Shown: positions 6,801 to 7,293 of the stretch, in pieces
Numbering within the stretch: position 1 is the first letter of the stretch
How the letters are laid out: the number at the start of each line of letters is the position of its first letter
From: Candidatus Kuenenia stuttgartensis
Lineage (GTDB): Bacteria; Planctomycetota; Planctomycetia; Isosphaerales; Isosphaeraceae
NCBI GenBank assembly: GCA_945872325.1
Contig: CAMBZY010000162.1
Location: 1-7,293, forward strand
DNA length: 7,293 bases
Direction of reading: 5' to 3'
The notes under the pieces: generated by a model
The model's database searches: none
What the model saw: only the letters and a program-made list of their open reading frames with translations
Told to the model about the DNA's origin: nothing
Made by a program: the position numbers and the translations under genes

Positions 6801-6932
6801 ATTCCCTATCTGGAACAAATGGTGGAGGTACAGTCGGGTGGCAGCCGATTGCCGATTCCACAAACAATTCATCATTATCAATTAGAGATGCACCAGATCT
6901 ACCAGAATCTCATTCATTACGGCAAGATCTGA
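3807..6932 (+). CDS. glnE: Bifunctional glutamine synthetase adenylyltransferase / adenylyl-removing enzyme
   Basis: GlnE adds AMP to a Tyr of glutamine synthetase to switch it off and removes it by phosphorolysis, under PII and glutamine control. The 1041-residue protein is the expected tandem. The N-terminal (deadenylylating) nucleotidyltransferase has GKLGGVELNYSSDVDL (227-242; metal ligands D239, D241), RVDLRLRPEG (286-295) and GGIRDIEF (386-393). The C-terminal (adenylylating) one has GKLGGQDILFHSDLDL (760-775; D772, D774), RVDTRLRPFG (819-828) and a changed GGLHEAEL (918-925). It is about 95 residues longer than the E. coli enzyme. The start is the first ATG after an in-frame TAA, the stop of the SUKH gene 9 nt upstream, which implies co-transcription. 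AGG at 3801-3803 is too close to be a good ribosome-binding site. The gene ends in tandem stops (TGA TAA). No glnA or glnB lies in the window. Confidence 0.96.
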   Translation: MVLNSELEMDEAFWYLPQILQSGILNKPNHSRDLKDLRKRLSNDTLTIELFQEIAKSLPDIVDSGLALTSLDRILVLTQSPAETVKDWLTEKSKFRRFIRLLGSSSFLSQILIQQYPDIMNLIFFQDQHISRDRLVQLAISLTCKRQSEKEVTDVLRKFRLEWTLVIASADLLDQLGISETTRFISHLADACLEAALEWSMDRARKRFGNPLTSAGKSCQIVAIALGKLGGVELNYSSDVDLIFIYDEDGKTNSHRPIHSSEFFSRVITDFLKILGGSASSSFVLRVDLRLRPEGNQGPLLMNLEQTLAYYDTVGRTWERQALIKMRPCAGSLPLGEEFRIAIEPFVYQRYLTSIEIAEIQALKRRIEHRAKSTGVSEWDVKTGHGGIRDIEFVVQFLQLLNGRNLKDVRNGNSLEAMLRLKNAGCLNPDEFESLQRNYIFLRKVEHRLQLSDDRQTHQIPVKTESRRRLANQMGYKSGNQWESPDGPFERFSREYQQKTSENNANLNRLLHHAFFAEDTEGTDTLSDLILDPEMPEDTREQALKPFGFLHSSEAFENLQKMAREESLYFSSPRCRHFFAALVPKLLKSIQNSPSPDRTLAQMENLSKGFPGKAIFWERLNAQPELIQSFYEIATFNKLARESLLTSPDMIQNWGRFSLDNQLVGQDEIQKSIATPDKAEQQDIPALRNLRDEFWLRVALQNHLPYEAKKIEDLTQQLSDIATVIIQTFANQIFDEGLIRWRQITSQTNGPGSWAIIGLGKLGGQDILFHSDLDLMFLHEINPGLNQSRLKLAAEGFFQDLASRFIRGLGGVGPKFIYRVDTRLRPFGSSGPLSISIEQFENYYQSKDARIWERLALLRARPVYLNGIAESEIRKTIRQMTFLVKHTLQEVSHEIRELREKTLHSSDDAALDLKRNKGGLHEAELLVQGLQLLHLDKSGPLPVASFHGAVQQLQSLGAIAPEVALKLSTIYSYYRQVETAIRVLRNRLTSPLMIQKEEIPYLEQMVEVQSGGSRLPIPQTIHHYQLEMHQIYQNLIHYGKI

Positions 6933-6978
6933 TAAATCGCGGTGCTTCTTCAATCAAATCATGGATACCTGTGCAAGT
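6933..6978. other. Short convergent intergenic gap with no clear terminator
   Basis: The gap separates the 3' ends of glnE (+) and the rhodanese gene (-). Only a weak CAAG-TTCA-CTTG hairpin near 6974-6985 is visible, reaching into the rhodanese stop, with no T-tract on either side. Termination may be Rho-dependent or may occur inside the opposing gene. Confidence 0.4.
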
Positions 6979-7293
6979 TCACTTGGCTTCGGGAAAACCG
7001 GCATCGAGCAAATCCGAAAAGCCAGGTTTCAACGCCCTGACATCATAGCCTTCGGCCTTCAGCATCTCACAAGCTTTCAAAGCTCTCGCCCCTGCACCAC
7101 AGTGGGTATAAATGACTTTCTTTTTATCAATTTTCAATTTCAGAAACGATTCGCCTTTTGATTTTGTCAGTTCGCTCATGGGCAAGAACTTGGCATCTTT
7201 CAGGTGCCCGTTTTCCCATTCAGCCTTTTCGCGAACATCCAGCAGAACGGCTTTACCCGATTCAACAGCCGATTTGACCGATTTCAAATCATC
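6979..7293 (-). CDS. Rhodanese-like domain protein (5' end outside the window)
   Basis: This is a single rhodanese domain of the sulfurtransferase family, whose members carry sulfur from a donor to an acceptor as a Cys persulfide. Visible marks are AVLLDVREKAEWENGHLKDAKFLP (start of the domain, with the conserved DVRE and GH) and the active-site loop HCGAGARA, whose Cys codon is at 7101-7099. LKAEGYDVRALKPGFSDLLDAGFPEA is the usual end of the domain. The frame is open to the window edge: TTG at 7287 could serve as a start, but two more Asp codons (GAT GAT) precede it, so the protein probably continues upstream. Planctomycete relatives I recall carry an N-terminal export signal, which cannot be seen here. 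It is convergent with glnE and so transcribed separately. The physiological substrate cannot be predicted. Confidence 0.9.
   Translation of the reverse strand, partial: DDLKSVKSAVESGKAVLLDVREKAEWENGHLKDAKFLPMSELTKSKGESFLKLKIDKKKVIYTHCGAGARALKACEMLKAEGYDVRALKPGFSDLLDAGFPEAK

Noticed and set aside
6961..7161. Plus-strand 66-codon frame over the rhodanese gene
   Set aside because: It is antisense to a clear rhodanese domain with its catalytic loop and has no recognisable features.

Overview
The window reads as chromosomal housekeeping DNA from a bacterium, most likely a planctomycete. That assignment is an inference. It rests on the small basic/acidic protein beginning MARKVQNRKEL, which I associate with planctomycete genomes, on palindromic intergenic repeats of the GTAGGGTGGG and GCTAGCCCCGG types, on weak or absent Shine-Dalgarno sequences, and on the style of the miaB, glnE and rhodanese proteins. 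No database search was possible. I see no phage, transposase, CRISPR or toxin system.

Left part (1-1218). The last codons of a possible upstream gene (1-48) are followed by a 165-residue charged, low-complexity protein (70-567) with several 3' hairpins and a strong intrinsic terminator (619-658). Next to it, on the other strand, lies a second terminator-like hairpin (659-683). From 684 to 1103 there is no credible gene. This interval holds palindromic repeats, the best being a pair of 28-nt inverted arms (767-794 and 920-947) that enclose about 125 bp with two smaller hairpins. A minus-strand tRNA-Ile(GAT) gene (1145-1218) has its own promoter (1233-1261) and terminator (1104-1136). The stretch between the convergent acidic-protein and tRNA units is therefore untranscribed or weakly transcribed DNA in which repeats have collected.

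Middle and right (1219-6932). After a gene-free divergent control region (1219-1500) come three plus-strand genes that look like one operon: miaB (tRNA ms2i6A37 methylthiotransferase), a SMI1/KNR4 (SUKH) family protein, and glnE (two-domain glutamine synthetase adenylyltransferase/adenylyl-removing enzyme). Gaps are 20 nt (or a 25-nt overlap if the SUKH gene starts earlier) and 9 nt. miaB acts in tRNA modification and glnE in nitrogen control. No shared pathway is visible, so co-transcription is the only link the sequence supports.

Right edge (6979-7293). A convergent minus-strand gene encodes a single-domain rhodanese with its catalytic Cys loop. Its reading frame runs off the window, so its N-terminus, possibly a signal peptide, is not visible.

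I do not see a clearly new biological system. The points most worth a second look are the inverted-repeat cassette, the back-to-back terminators, the operon with its SUKH protein, and the divergent C-terminal motif of GlnE.
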